Below are positions 46,817 to 56,460 of a stretch of 64,000 nucleotides of DNA, piece after piece (within the stretch, counting starts at the first letter, position 1; each line of letters opens with the position of its first letter). The notes under the pieces were generated by a model that searched no databases, was not told where the DNA came from, and worked only from the letters and a program-made list of their open reading frames with translations. The position numbers were made by a program, and so were the translations under genes. Origin of the DNA: WSZJ01 sp964590435 (lineage in GTDB: Bacteria; Planctomycetota; MHYJ01; WSZJ01); contig CAZPWT010000066.1 in the NCBI GenBank assembly GCA_964590435.1, positions 7,193 through 71,192 on the forward strand, given 5' to 3'.

Positions 46817-49800
46817 GAAAGAGCCGGCTCGCCCACCTCAGCGTCGAGAAGCCCGTGACGATGGTTATGGTCACCCTCGCCCTCCTCGCCGTCGGCACCC
46901 TCGCGTACTTCCGCCTCCCCGTCCAGCTCCTCCCCGCCGGCTTCACTCCCCCGTTCCTCTTCGTCCGCATCCCCTTCCGCGACGGCACCCCGCGCGAAGT
47001 CGAACGGTTCGTGACGAGGCCGGCGGAGGAAGCGCTTTCGACGGTGAGGAACATCGAGACGATGAACTCGCGCAGCGGCGCGAACGAGTCGCGGATGTGG
47101 ATCGCGTTCCGCAACGGGACGGACATGGACGACGCGTACGCCGAGGTGCGCGACCGGATGGACCGCGCGATGGCGGAGATGCCGGCGGACGTCGAGCGGT
47201 ACCACGTGTACAAGTTCAACCCGAACTCCGAGCCGGTGATGGAGATTTCCATCTCGTACCCGGAAGAAGAGGAGGACCTGCAGAAGCTCGAGAAGAAGCT
47301 CCGGCGCGAGCTCGAGCGGCTCCCGGGCGTCGCGAACCTCGACTTCGAGGGGCTCGTCGACGAGTCGATCCGCATCGAGATCGACCGCGACAAGGCGAAG
47401 GCCGCGGGCGTGAACCTCTACCAGCTCGTGCAGCGCCTCCGCACCGAGGACTTCACGATGGGCGCCGGGACGATCACCGAGGGCGGCGTCGAGCACCAGC
47501 TCCGCTCCGTGGCCACCCTCGAGGGCCCCGAGTCCGTCGCGGCCCTTCCCGTCCGCCCCGGCGTCGCGCTCGGAGACGTCGCGGACGTCCACCCGGCGCT
47601 GTCCCTGCGCGACGTCATCAGCCGCATCGACGGGAAACCGTCGATCACGGTCGAGGTGTTCAAGGAGAGCGAAGCGAATACGGTGGACGTGTGCAACGCG
47701 GTGCGGAAGGTCATCGAGGAGGAGCTTCCGCGCGATCCCGAGCTCGCCGGGGTGCAGTTCTTCATCCTCGAGGATTCGGGGAGGCTGATCAGCAGCTCGA
47801 TCGGCACGCTCAAGGAATCCGCGCTGCAGGGGGCGGTCTTCTCCCTCGTGATCCTCTGGATTTTCCTGCTGCGCCTGCGCCTCTCGATCATCATCAATGT
47901 CGCCGTGCCGGTCTCGATGCTCGTCACGCTCGTCGTCATGTACTTCACCGGCGACAGCTTCAACATCGTGACGCTCATGGGGCTGACGCTGTCGATCGGC
48001 ATGCTCGTGGACAACTCCGTCGTCGTCTCCGAGAACATCGACCGCCTCCGCCAGCTCGGCGCGCCTCCCGTCGAGGCCGCCGTCAAGGGCGCCTCCGAGG
48101 TCGCCCTCGCCATCACGCTCTCCACCGCCACGTCCGTCGTCGTCTTCCTCCCGCTCGCCCTCATGTCCGGCGACGGGATGATGCAGTTCTTCATGGGGAA
48201 GCTCGCCATCCCCCTCTGCGTCTCGCTCGGCGCGTCCCTCGTGGTCGCCCTCGCCCTCATCCCCGCCGCCACCGTCTTCTTCGCCGGCCGCCGCACGCCC
48301 AAAACCCTCCCCCCCATCCGCTGGGCCGCGTCCGCCTCCGGCGCCATCACCTCCTGGTGCGTGAATCACCGGCTCGAGTCCATCCTCCTCGCCGGCCTTG
48401 TCTGCTACTCCATGGCGTTCCCCTACCCCCGCCTCGAAAAGTCCATGGAACCCAGAGAGCAGAAGCACGACCTCGAGGTCTTTTTCCGCTTCACCACCAC
48501 CGGCTCCCTCGCCGAAAACGACCGCGCCATGCGCCAGATCGAGGCCGCCGTCCAGCCCCGCCGCGCCGAACTCCAGGCCACCAGCGTCCGCGTCCGCTTC
48601 CGCGAATCCTGGGGACGCATGACCCTCTACCTCGACAAGCGCACCCGGACCGACGAAGAGCGCGAGAAGCTCCTGGAGAAACTCAAGGGCCTCATCCCCG
48701 TGATCGCCGGCGTCGAGCCGTCGACGTCATGGCGCGGGGGAAGCGGGCGCGGCGGGCAGGTCGACCTGCGGCTGGTCGGCGACGATTCGGAGGCGCTCGC
48801 AAAGCTGTCCGACGAGGTGAAGCGCCGCCTCAAGGTCCTCCCCGGCGTGGCGGACGTGACGACCGACCTCGAGTCGGGAACCGACGAGATCCAGGTGCGC
48901 GTGAAGCGCGACCGGGCAAGCCGGGCGGGGATCGAGTCCTGGGTCGCCAGCGGCACGATCTCCACGGCGCTTCGCGGCGCGCGACTTCCCGACCTGCGCG
49001 TCGGCGGGCGGGAGGTGCCCCTGATCCTGCAGTTCCCGCCGGACGACCGCGAGAACCTGGCGCAGCTCGCGCAGATTTCGCTCTATCCGCCCGGCGGCGG
49101 CGGCCCGGTCCCGCTGGCCGCGCTGGCGGACTTCGAGTTCGCCAAGGGATTCGCGGCGATCAACCACGAAGACCGGAAGACGGCGATGGGGGTTCACGTG
49201 GTGGCGAAGGGGGACGACGTGTTCGGCCTTTCGGAGACGGTCCGCGCCGAGCTTGATCGGTTCAATTGGCCCCAGGGAACCTCCTATGATCTCGGCTCCT
49301 GGTCCCGCCGCTGGAAGGAAGAGCAGGGGGATTACGGATTCTCCGGCGCCATGTCGGTCATCTTCGTCTTCCTCATCATGGGGATCCTCTTCGAGTCCTG
49401 GATCCTCCCCCTCTGCGCGCTCACGTCGGTGCCGTTCGCGTTCGTCGGCGTCTACTGGTCGCTCTGGGCGACCCACACGACCCTCGACCTCATGGGGATG
49501 ATCGGGATCGTCGTCCTCATCGGCGTCGTCGTGAACAACGCCATCGTCCTGATCGACCGCGTCAACCAGATGCGCGAAGAAGGGATGGACCGCGCCGCCG
49601 CGTGCCGCGAGGCCGCCGTGTCGCGATTCCGCCCGATCTGGATCACGGCGCTGACGACGATCGTGGGGCTGATCCCGATGGCGTTCGGCGACTCGGGGGT
49701 CGCGGGAGTCCCCTACGCGCCGCTGGCCCGCGCCGTCGGCGGCGGGCTCCTCGTCTCGACGATCTTCACCCTCTACGCCGTCCCGGTCGCCTACACGCTG

Positions 49801-49851
49801 CTCGACGACATGCGCGAAGGCGCCAGGCGCCTGGCTGCCCGGCTCCGCTAA
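46813..49851 (+). CDS. RND efflux permease 2
   Basis: This 1012-residue protein has the same architecture with a standard length: SVEKPVTMVMVTLALLAVG at TM1, NIVTLMGLTLSIGMLVDNSVVVSENIDR at TM4 with the relay Asp, and MIGIVVLIGVVVNNAIVLIDRVNQM in the second half. It is translationally coupled to the first pump (ATGA), so the two probably form a heteromeric trimer like MdtBC, sharing one adaptor. The substrate is not inferable. Confidence 0.88.
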   Translation: MRKSRLAHLSVEKPVTMVMVTLALLAVGTLAYFRLPVQLLPAGFTPPFLFVRIPFRDGTPREVERFVTRPAEEALSTVRNIETMNSRSGANESRMWIAFRNGTDMDDAYAEVRDRMDRAMAEMPADVERYHVYKFNPNSEPVMEISISYPEEEEDLQKLEKKLRRELERLPGVANLDFEGLVDESIRIEIDRDKAKAAGVNLYQLVQRLRTEDFTMGAGTITEGGVEHQLRSVATLEGPESVAALPVRPGVALGDVADVHPALSLRDVISRIDGKPSITVEVFKESEANTVDVCNAVRKVIEEELPRDPELAGVQFFILEDSGRLISSSIGTLKESALQGAVFSLVILWIFLLRLRLSIIINVAVPVSMLVTLVVMYFTGDSFNIVTLMGLTLSIGMLVDNSVVVSENIDRLRQLGAPPVEAAVKGASEVALAITLSTATSVVVFLPLALMSGDGMMQFFMGKLAIPLCVSLGASLVVALALIPAATVFFAGRRTPKTLPPIRWAASASGAITSWCVNHRLESILLAGLVCYSMAFPYPRLEKSMEPREQKHDLEVFFRFTTTGSLAENDRAMRQIEAAVQPRRAELQATSVRVRFRESWGRMTLYLDKRTRTDEEREKLLEKLKGLIPVIAGVEPSTSWRGGSGRGGQVDLRLVGDDSEALAKLSDEVKRRLKVLPGVADVTTDLESGTDEIQVRVKRDRASRAGIESWVASGTISTALRGARLPDLRVGGREVPLILQFPPDDRENLAQLAQISLYPPGGGGPVPLAALADFEFAKGFAAINHEDRKTAMGVHVVAKGDDVFGLSETVRAELDRFNWPQGTSYDLGSWSRRWKEEQGDYGFSGAMSVIFVFLIMGILFESWILPLCALTSVPFAFVGVYWSLWATHTTLDLMGMIGIVVLIGVVVNNAIVLIDRVNQMREEGMDRAAACREAAVSRFRPIWITALTTIVGLIPMAFGDSGVAGVPYAPLARAVGGGLLVSTIFTLYAVPVAYTLLDDMREGARRLAARLR

Positions 49852-49895
49852 GCCGGACCCTGACTACCATCTCCCGGCTACCAACTCCCGACTTC

Positions 49896-51656
49896 CTACT
49901 TCCCTTCCCACTTCCCCTTGATCTTCTTCACCAGCGCGTCCCACCGCGCGTCCTTCCGCATGTTCGCGAGGTCGGTGTCGTTCTTCTCCATGTGCTGGAT
50001 TTCGCCGTTGTCCTTGCCGTACCCCGCCTCGATCGCCCGCTCCATCGCCTCGAACGCCTTGTCCATGTCCCCCACCAGCGACCAGCAGCACGACTCGTTG
50101 TAGTACGAGCCGGAAACCTCGGCCCAGTCCTTCCACGTCTCGCAGAGCTTGCGGTACTCGGCGGCCGACTCCCGCAACAGCGGCTCGAACCCCGACTTCT
50201 TCGCCGCGACCATCTCCATCGCCTGGTCGTAGAACGCCTGCGCCTTGAAGTACTGGTCGCGCGGCGCCTTGATCGTCAGCTTGCGCAGCCCCTCCAGGAA
50301 GATCGTCTCCTTCCGGAGCGGCTCGTACACCTTGCCGCCGTCGCCGCCGCGGTTGAAGAACGGGAAGATCCCCTCGACGCCCGCGTCGATCGTCTCCTGC
50401 ACCTTCTCCCACATCTTCGGGTAGTCCTTCTTCTTCGCGTAGAACAGGACCCAGAGGTGCCTCCAGCGCTCGTTCTTGTCCTCCAGCGCCTTCGCCGCCT
50501 CGATGTCCTTCGCCGCACGGTCCCAGTCCTCTTCCTCGATGTAGACCCGCGCCCGGCCGCAGTACCCGGCGAACGACACGATCACGCCGTCCTCGCGCTC
50601 CTTGCCGACCTTCGCCGCGTCCTTCTTGTCGGTCAGCATCTTGGTGAGCTGGGGGGTGACGGCGAAGCGCTCCCAGCCTTCGTAGTCGCGGAGGGCGCCG
50701 GACCAGTCGCGGATCTTCGCGCGGAGGTCGCCGCGCTTGAGAAGGGCGTCGGGGAAATTGGCGTCCCAGGCGACGGCGAAGCAGAGGGCGGCCTCGGCCT
50801 CGGCGAACTTGCCCAGGCCCTCGAGGGCGAGGCCGCGCAGGTAGGCGGTCTCGGAGCCGCCGGGGGCCGCCGCGTCGGCGGCGCGGCACGCGGCGATCGC
50901 GTCGTCCCACTTGGACAGCTTGACGCACACCTTCGCCTTGGCGACGTGCGCCCAGGAGAGCTTCGGTTTCTCCGACAGGATGCGGTCGAGCTCGCGCGCC
51001 GCGGCGGCCGCGTCGTCGGCGTTCGCGGTCAGCGCCAGCACCGCCTGGCTCCCCGCGTCGTCCGGGTTCTGCTTCGCCGCCTGCGCCGCCGTGTCGCGCG
51101 CCAGCGCATTGCCGTACTCGTATTGCGCGAGGGCCTTGAAGCGGACGGTCAGCGGGATGGCGGAGTCGTTCTGGCCGGCCTTGTCGAAGTACTCCTCGGC
51201 GCGGTCGGGGTGCCCCGCGAGCAGTTCCTGCACGCCGCCGCCCACGAAACTCCACGCGCCCTTCTGCGACTTCCGCTTCAGCCTCTCCGCCTCGTCCCAC
51301 GCCGCCGACCGGTCGAGGTAGGAATCCAGCAGCGTGACGATGCGGAGCCACGACGCGGCCGGCTGGAACTCGTCCTTGATCGCGTCGGCCCGCGCGAAAT
51401 CGGCCAGAGCGAGCGCCGGCTCGTCATTGCGCCGCTCGCCCCCCCGCCCGATGTACGCCTCGATGCAGTTCGGGTCGAGCTGGATCGCCTGGTTGTACAT
51501 CTCCAGCGCCGCCTTGCCGTGCTTCCCCTGCGCCTGCTCGCACAGCAGCTTCGCCTCCGCCTCCGGCTTCGGCTTCGCATCCTGCGCCACGACCCCCGCC
51601 GCCATCGCGGCGACCAGCGCCGCGGCGGCCGGGAACATCCCTCTTCGATTCGTCAT
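49896..51656 (-). CDS. Secreted TPR-repeat protein
   Basis: This 586-residue protein has a signal peptide (MFPAAAALVAAMAAGVVA). TPR units cover most of residues 30-430 (for example ALEMYNQAIQLDPNCIEAYI, LALADFARADAIKDEFQ, AAKDIEAAKALEDKNERW). The C-terminal part repeats a TPR-like pattern (KAFEAMERAIEAGYGK). It is probably a protein-binding scaffold outside the cytoplasmic membrane. The gene is 3 nt downstream of the next membrane protein gene on the same strand. Confidence 0.75.
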   Translation of the reverse strand: MTNRRGMFPAAAALVAAMAAGVVAQDAKPKPEAEAKLLCEQAQGKHGKAALEMYNQAIQLDPNCIEAYIGRGGERRNDEPALALADFARADAIKDEFQPAASWLRIVTLLDSYLDRSAAWDEAERLKRKSQKGAWSFVGGGVQELLAGHPDRAEEYFDKAGQNDSAIPLTVRFKALAQYEYGNALARDTAAQAAKQNPDDAGSQAVLALTANADDAAAAARELDRILSEKPKLSWAHVAKAKVCVKLSKWDDAIAACRAADAAAPGGSETAYLRGLALEGLGKFAEAEAALCFAVAWDANFPDALLKRGDLRAKIRDWSGALRDYEGWERFAVTPQLTKMLTDKKDAAKVGKEREDGVIVSFAGYCGRARVYIEEEDWDRAAKDIEAAKALEDKNERWRHLWVLFYAKKKDYPKMWEKVQETIDAGVEGIFPFFNRGGDGGKVYEPLRKETIFLEGLRKLTIKAPRDQYFKAQAFYDQAMEMVAAKKSGFEPLLRESAAEYRKLCETWKDWAEVSGSYYNESCCWSLVGDMDKAFEAMERAIEAGYGKDNGEIQHMEKNDTDLANMRKDARWDALVKKIKGKWEGK

Positions 51657-51659
51657 GGA

Positions 51660-52412
51660 TTACTTCGGCGCCTCCAGCGCGACCGGCTGCATCGTGGCGT
51701 CCGCGCCCGCCTTCTCGAGCGTCTTGAGGAAGTCCTGCGCCTCGATCTCGCTCACGCCGCTGAGGACGTCGGCGGGAAGCTTGTTGAGCATCGAGGAGGC
51801 GACCGACTCCGGCAGGTTGAGCCTCTTCATCAGCGCCTGCACCACCGCGGCCTTCTTCGCGTCGTCGCACGCCGTGATCGTCACCTTCCAGTCGACCATC
51901 GGGAACAGGTTCGACGGGAACGAGTACCCGGCTTCCTTGAGCGCCTGCTTCAGCCTCGCGAACACCGGCCGGAGCTCGCGCCCCTCGATCTTGTTGTCCT
52001 GGCTCGCCGCCTGCAGGTCGTTCATCGCCTTCGTGAACTGGTCCGCGAACTTCTGGTCGCCGGCCTTTGCGCCGGTCATCGCGTCGAGCGTCTTCTCGAA
52101 GATCTCCCGCGCTTCCGCCTTTTCCGGCGGCGTCAGGTCGGACTGGTCCACCACGCCCTTCGCCAGCCCCCACGCGTACATCTGCTTCCACTTGAGCCCG
52201 ACGATCACCAGCCCGACGACGCCGATGACGCCGAGGATGACGGCGATGATGCAGCACCCCTTGAAGCAGCCGCCGGACTTCTGCGGCGGCGGGGGGGGCG
52301 CCTGGTAGGCCCCGGGCTGGAAGGGGGAGCCGGCGGGGGACGGCGCGAACGCGCCCTGCGGCGGGTTCTGGGGAGGCTGCGGGGGCGGGACGGGCGGGAA
52401 GGGCTGGGCCAT
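51660..52412 (-). CDS. Single-pass membrane protein with Pro-rich N terminus
   Basis: This 250-residue protein has a Pro/Gln-rich cytoplasmic stretch (about 1-50), then GGCFKGCCIIAVILGVIGVV with paired cysteines before a membrane helix. A helical domain of about 160 residues follows (LTPPEKAEAREIFEKTLDAM; KAAVVQALMKRLNLPESVAS). I know of no named family. It shares an operon with the secreted TPR protein. The ATG at 52412 removes an arginine-rich shadow extension. Confidence 0.7.
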   Translation of the reverse strand: MAQPFPPVPPPQPPQNPPQGAFAPSPAGSPFQPGAYQAPPPPPQKSGGCFKGCCIIAVILGVIGVVGLVIVGLKWKQMYAWGLAKGVVDQSDLTPPEKAEAREIFEKTLDAMTGAKAGDQKFADQFTKAMNDLQAASQDNKIEGRELRPVFARLKQALKEAGYSFPSNLFPMVDWKVTITACDDAKKAAVVQALMKRLNLPESVASSMLNKLPADVLSGVSEIEAQDFLKTLEKAGADATMQPVALEAPK

Positions 52413-52459
52413 GTCGGTCAATCCTGAATGGGTGTCCGGGAAGGTCCCGGGGGCACCTG

Positions 52460-55324
52460 TTATGGTACGAACCAGACGTCGCCATTCTCGCCCGCGACGG
52501 CGGTCCCTCCCGGGCCCGGCGCGACGCGGACGTGCACGGCCTGCCCGGCGCGGAAGGACCAGGCCGCCGCGCCATCCTTCACGGCCAGCGCGCGCACGAA
52601 TCCGTCCTCGCAGGGCACGAACGCCAGCGCGTCGCCGAGCGAAGGCGGCGCAGAAGCGTCCGCCGGCAGGTCCGCCGTCCACAGGACCCCGCCGGAGGCG
52701 AGATCATAGCAGGCGATCCGGCGCTTCGATAGCAAGGCGACCCCATGGGAAGCGGTGGCGGCGAGGCCGCCGGAGACGCCGGCAGTGCCTTTCACGGTCC
52801 ACTTGACGGCGCCGTCGGGGCCGACGAGGGCGATTGCGCCGTCGGTGGAGGCGCAGAGCAGGCCGGCGCCGGAAACGGCGGCGGCGGCGCACGGGGCGGA
52901 GAGCACCGCGGTCGCGGTGACGTGCCCCGCATTCCCCACCGCGACGCTCCCGTCGGCAAGCACCGCGGCCCAGCCCGCTTCCCCGACCGCGAACGGCCCG
53001 AGGGCGAGCGTGCCGGACAGCTCGGCGCGCCCGAGCGCGCTGCCGGTCGCGGTGTCGAGCGCCGCGATGCCGCCCTCGGCGGGCGCGGCGAAGACGACGG
53101 AGCCGTCCGCCGAAGCGGCGAGCACGCCGCGCAGCCCGTTCCCGGCCGACTCGTGCCAGAGGACGGTCCCTTCGGCGGCGTCGAGGGCCCAGAGGGTGCC
53201 GTTCTGGTCGCCGGCGAGGATGGCGCCGCGGGCGGAGACGGGGGGAGTGATCCAGGGATGAGAAGCGGCGCGGGCGCGCCAGAGGGTGTGGCCATCGGCG
53301 GGAGACAGGGCGAGGAGAGTGCCGTCTGCGGGGACGAGGTAGACGCCGGAGGAGACGGAAGTCGGGGGGATGCGGACGGCGCCGGAGGCCCGGGCCGACC
53401 AGCGGGGGACGCGGCCCAGGGTGAGAGTGACGGTCTCGGGGAGCGGCGAGGGGAGGACGGCGGATTCTGCGGCGAACCCGTCGAGCGACGCGGAGACGGC
53501 CAGCGCGGACCCGAACGGGATTTCCACGACGCACGGCGAGACGCCGGCCCGGGCGCCGCCGGCGACGATCGCGGCGCCGGGGGGGGACGTGACGACGCGG
53601 ACGGCGAGGGGGGCCTGCGGCGCGCGGACATACTTCAGCCGCAGCTCTTCGGCCGCGGCGCGCGCGTCCGCCACGCGGCCGTCCTTGACCGCCGTGCGGT
53701 AGCGCTCCAGGAGCGCCTTGGAACGTTCGCGTTCGGCCCCGAGCGCCGTCACGCGCTCGGTGCACCGCCGCAGCAGCCCCGCTTCCTTGTGCGCCGCCGC
53801 CCACTCGGCGATCTCCACGATCGACGCCTCTTCCTCGTCCATCGTCAGCCCGCCGCCCGCTGCGAGTTTCTCCTCGGCCAGCTTGCGGAACGCGGCCGCG
53901 GCATCGGCGTCGGCCGTGCCGCGCGCGAGGTCCTCGGCCGCGCGAAGCGCCGCCTGCGAGGGGCTCGACCACGGCCAGTCCCGCGCAAACTGCTCGTACA
54001 GGAGGCGCGCTTCGGCCGGCGCCGCGGCGCGCGCCCGGGAGTCGAAGCCGGCGAAACTCCTCCGGGCCAGCCCTTCATACGTCCCCGCCCCCGCGAGGAC
54101 GACGAACAGCACCCCCGCGGCGAGCCACCCCCACCGGGCACGGCGGGAGCGATGGACGGTGGGGGGCGGGAGGGGCGGAGGCCGCTGCGCGATCGCCTGC
54201 GCGGCGTTGCGCGCCATCAGCCGCGACGTCTCCTCTTTCTTGAGGAATCCGGGCGGCGGCGCCGGGTTCGGATCGGGCTTCGGCTCGAACGTCGGGCCGT
54301 CCGAGAACGCCGTCGCCGGGCGCGCGGCGGAGGTCCCGGGCTTTTTCTCCTCCACCGCCGGCGCCCGCGACGCTTTCTTTTCCTGTTCCCAGTCCACCTC
54401 CGGCACGGAGTCGAGGCCGAAGCGCATCGTCGGGGCGGGTGTGATGCGCGTCGGCGGCTTCGCGGGGGGCGGCGGCGGCGCGGACTCCGGCGCGGCGCCG
54501 GGGACGGCGACCTGCGGCGCGTCCGGGCCGAGCCCCAGCGCGTCCCTGTTCAGCACCTCCGTCGGCGTCGCGACGGCCACGACGCGCCCGCCGGCCTGGA
54601 TCCGGCCGACGCCCACGAGGTACGCGATCGCCTTGAGCGTCTCGAAGCGGAACTTCGGCGACACCTCGGCCACCTGCTCCACGCCTCGCCGCCCGTCGCA
54701 CAGCTCCATGATCTGCAGCGTCCGGTCGTCCAGCGGCAGCTCGCTCTTCCCCGGCGCCGGCGGCGCCTTCGTCAGCGCGACGTCCGGCGGCGGCACGCGC
54801 CTCCCGAACGCTTGCCAGTCCGCGATCCGCCGCGCCGCCTCCTCGAGAATCGGGGCGATCGGGAGCGGATGGTCGTCGGAGGGACCGGATTCGTCGAAGA
54901 GCGTCGGCGGCCGCGGCCCCTCGGAGAACGATGTTTCGGCGCCCTCGACGAGGAAGAGGTCGAGAATCTCCTCCTGGATGCGCGTGCGGATCGCCTGGCG
55001 GATCTCGTCCTCGGTGATCTGGCACATGAGGTAGAGGAGCTCGCCGAAGCGGAGGTTGGACTTCTGCTGGCGCTCCAGGACCAGGTCGAGCTGGCGCTGC
55101 GAGATCTTGCCGGCCTTCAGGAGCACTTCTCCGATCCGGACGCCGCGCCGGCGGCCGCTGGCGAGGAGCAGGAGGCCGCCGCGCCCGACGTACAGGTCCA
55201 TGCGGTTGTCGCCGCCGCTTCGCACCGTGAGCGTCCCCTCCCGGCCGGATTGGGCGAGGTCGCGGAGGGTCTGCAGGAGCGGAGGGGGAGCGTTCATGGG
55301 CGGAGGTTGGGCGCTGACCGGCAT
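52460..55324 (-). CDS. MshEN/PATAN-like sensor with membrane helix and PQQ-type beta-propeller
   Basis: This 954-residue protein starts with a DUF4388/PATAN-like domain. It contains the pattern RIGEVLLKAGKISQRQLDLV, which fits the c-di-GMP-binding MshEN consensus, followed by RFGELLYLMCQITEDEIRQA. A long Pro-rich linker and one membrane helix (WLAAGVLFVVLAGAGTYEG) follow. The periplasmic part has a helical region and then PEGA-like and beta-propeller repeats (LSPADGHTLWRARAA; GTLWALDAAEGTVLWHESA). It probably couples an internal signal to an extracytoplasmic propeller. ATGs at 55324 and 55297 are both possible. Confidence 0.75.
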   Translation of the reverse strand: MPVSAQPPPMNAPPPLLQTLRDLAQSGREGTLTVRSGGDNRMDLYVGRGGLLLLASGRRRGVRIGEVLLKAGKISQRQLDLVLERQQKSNLRFGELLYLMCQITEDEIRQAIRTRIQEEILDLFLVEGAETSFSEGPRPPTLFDESGPSDDHPLPIAPILEEAARRIADWQAFGRRVPPPDVALTKAPPAPGKSELPLDDRTLQIMELCDGRRGVEQVAEVSPKFRFETLKAIAYLVGVGRIQAGGRVVAVATPTEVLNRDALGLGPDAPQVAVPGAAPESAPPPPPAKPPTRITPAPTMRFGLDSVPEVDWEQEKKASRAPAVEEKKPGTSAARPATAFSDGPTFEPKPDPNPAPPPGFLKKEETSRLMARNAAQAIAQRPPPLPPPTVHRSRRARWGWLAAGVLFVVLAGAGTYEGLARRSFAGFDSRARAAAPAEARLLYEQFARDWPWSSPSQAALRAAEDLARGTADADAAAAFRKLAEEKLAAGGGLTMDEEEASIVEIAEWAAAHKEAGLLRRCTERVTALGAERERSKALLERYRTAVKDGRVADARAAAEELRLKYVRAPQAPLAVRVVTSPPGAAIVAGGARAGVSPCVVEIPFGSALAVSASLDGFAAESAVLPSPLPETVTLTLGRVPRWSARASGAVRIPPTSVSSGVYLVPADGTLLALSPADGHTLWRARAASHPWITPPVSARGAILAGDQNGTLWALDAAEGTVLWHESAGNGLRGVLAASADGSVVFAAPAEGGIAALDTATGSALGRAELSGTLALGPFAVGEAGWAAVLADGSVAVGNAGHVTATAVLSAPCAAAAVSGAGLLCASTDGAIALVGPDGAVKWTVKGTAGVSGGLAATASHGVALLSKRRIACYDLASGGVLWTADLPADASAPPSLGDALAFVPCEDGFVRALAVKDGAAAWSFRAGQAVHVRVAPGPGGTAVAGENGDVWFVP

Positions 55325-55370
55325 TTTCCCGCGCGGAGGGTCGCGGGCGAACACATTTCCGGGGTGCCGG

Positions 55371-56321
55371 TTACGCCTGCGCCACGGACTTGGTCATCTT
55401 GATCATCTGCCCGCCGGGCGGAAGGGGCAGGACCTCGACCTTGTCCATGAAGGAGCGCATGACCTCGAAGGACATGCGGGACTTGGACTCGTCCTTGAAC
55501 TGCGCGCCGCAGTTGTACGAATAGACCGCAACGATGAGCTCCTGCCCGCTGGACAGCGCGGCCACGTGGTACGACGGCGTGCCGGGAGGCGAATTCGAGA
55601 CCATCATCGTGCACGCCTCGTCCACCGCCTGCTCCAGCCCTTGCGCATCCTGCTCCGCGAACTTCATCCGCGTCGCCTGCGCCGACATCATCGTCCGCAC
55701 CCACTCCAGCTCGTCCAGCTCGCACGGAACGCGGATCTCCACCGCCTTCCACTTCCGCGGCGGATACGCCTTCACCGCCCCGGCGCCATCCGCCGCGAAG
55801 AACGAAGCGCAGCGCGGGCACCGGTACTTCCCTTCCGCCCGGATCTCCAGCACGCCCTGGCACGACGGGCACTTGAACTGCACCGGGTAGGAAGCGGCCT
55901 TGGGGGCGACGGCGGGAGCCTGGCTGGCGGCGGGGGCGGCGGCCGCGGCCGGGGAGAGCGCCTTGAGCACGGCGGCGGTCGCGGACTGCTCGTTCGCGTG
56001 CAGCTCGACGAGCGACTCCAGGCCGAGCATCTTGAAGAGCGTCACGACCTTCGGCGGGACGGAGATGAGCTTGAGGTCGCCTTCCTTGCTCCGGTACTTG
56101 TCGACCAGCTTGATGATCAGCCCCATCCCGGTCGAGTTGATGTACGCCACTTCGCCGCAGTCCATCAGCAGGTACTTCACCCCGTCCTTCAGGAACTTCT
56201 CGATCGTCTCTTCGAACATCGGCACGGTGGACGCGTCGATGGACCCGATGAGCTTGGCGACGACGCCGTTGGCGCCGCCGGGGAGGTTGAGGGGCCTAGG
56301 ATTGACCTGCAGCTTGGACAA
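55371..56321 (-). CDS. Fusion of STAS anti-sigma antagonist, zinc ribbon and RsbW-like ATPase domain
   Basis: This 316-residue protein begins with a STAS domain (about 10-115). Its phospho-acceptor site is AYINSTGMGLI, the usual (D/N)S(T/S)G. A linker and a CPSCQ...CPRC zinc ribbon follow (about 145-170). A C-terminal GHKL-like segment (about 200-310; EQAVDEACTMMV, GQELIVAVYSYNCGA) has the N-box Glu but not the usual Asn, so it may bind rather than phosphorylate. Antagonist and kinase are normally separate proteins. The start is TTG at 56321 with GAGG 8-12 nt upstream. It is divergent from the MshEN gene. Confidence 0.75.
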   Translation of the reverse strand: MSKLQVNPRPLNLPGGANGVVAKLIGSIDASTVPMFEETIEKFLKDGVKYLLMDCGEVAYINSTGMGLIIKLVDKYRSKEGDLKLISVPPKVVTLFKMLGLESLVELHANEQSATAAVLKALSPAAAAAPAASQAPAVAPKAASYPVQFKCPSCQGVLEIRAEGKYRCPRCASFFAADGAGAVKAYPPRKWKAVEIRVPCELDELEWVRTMMSAQATRMKFAEQDAQGLEQAVDEACTMMVSNSPPGTPSYHVAALSSGQELIVAVYSYNCGAQFKDESKSRMSFEVMRSFMDKVEVLPLPPGGQMIKMTKSVAQA

Positions 56322-56460
56322 AGGGGGTGACCTCGGATTAGAAGCGGAGGGGATGGTCCGGATCGAGGGGGAGAGTGTCAAGGGAAGAGAGGGAGAGCGG
56401 CCGAGGAGGCAGCAAAGGTAAGTTGCGGCTGCGGGCGGGGTTGAAGGTAGAATCCCGGCC

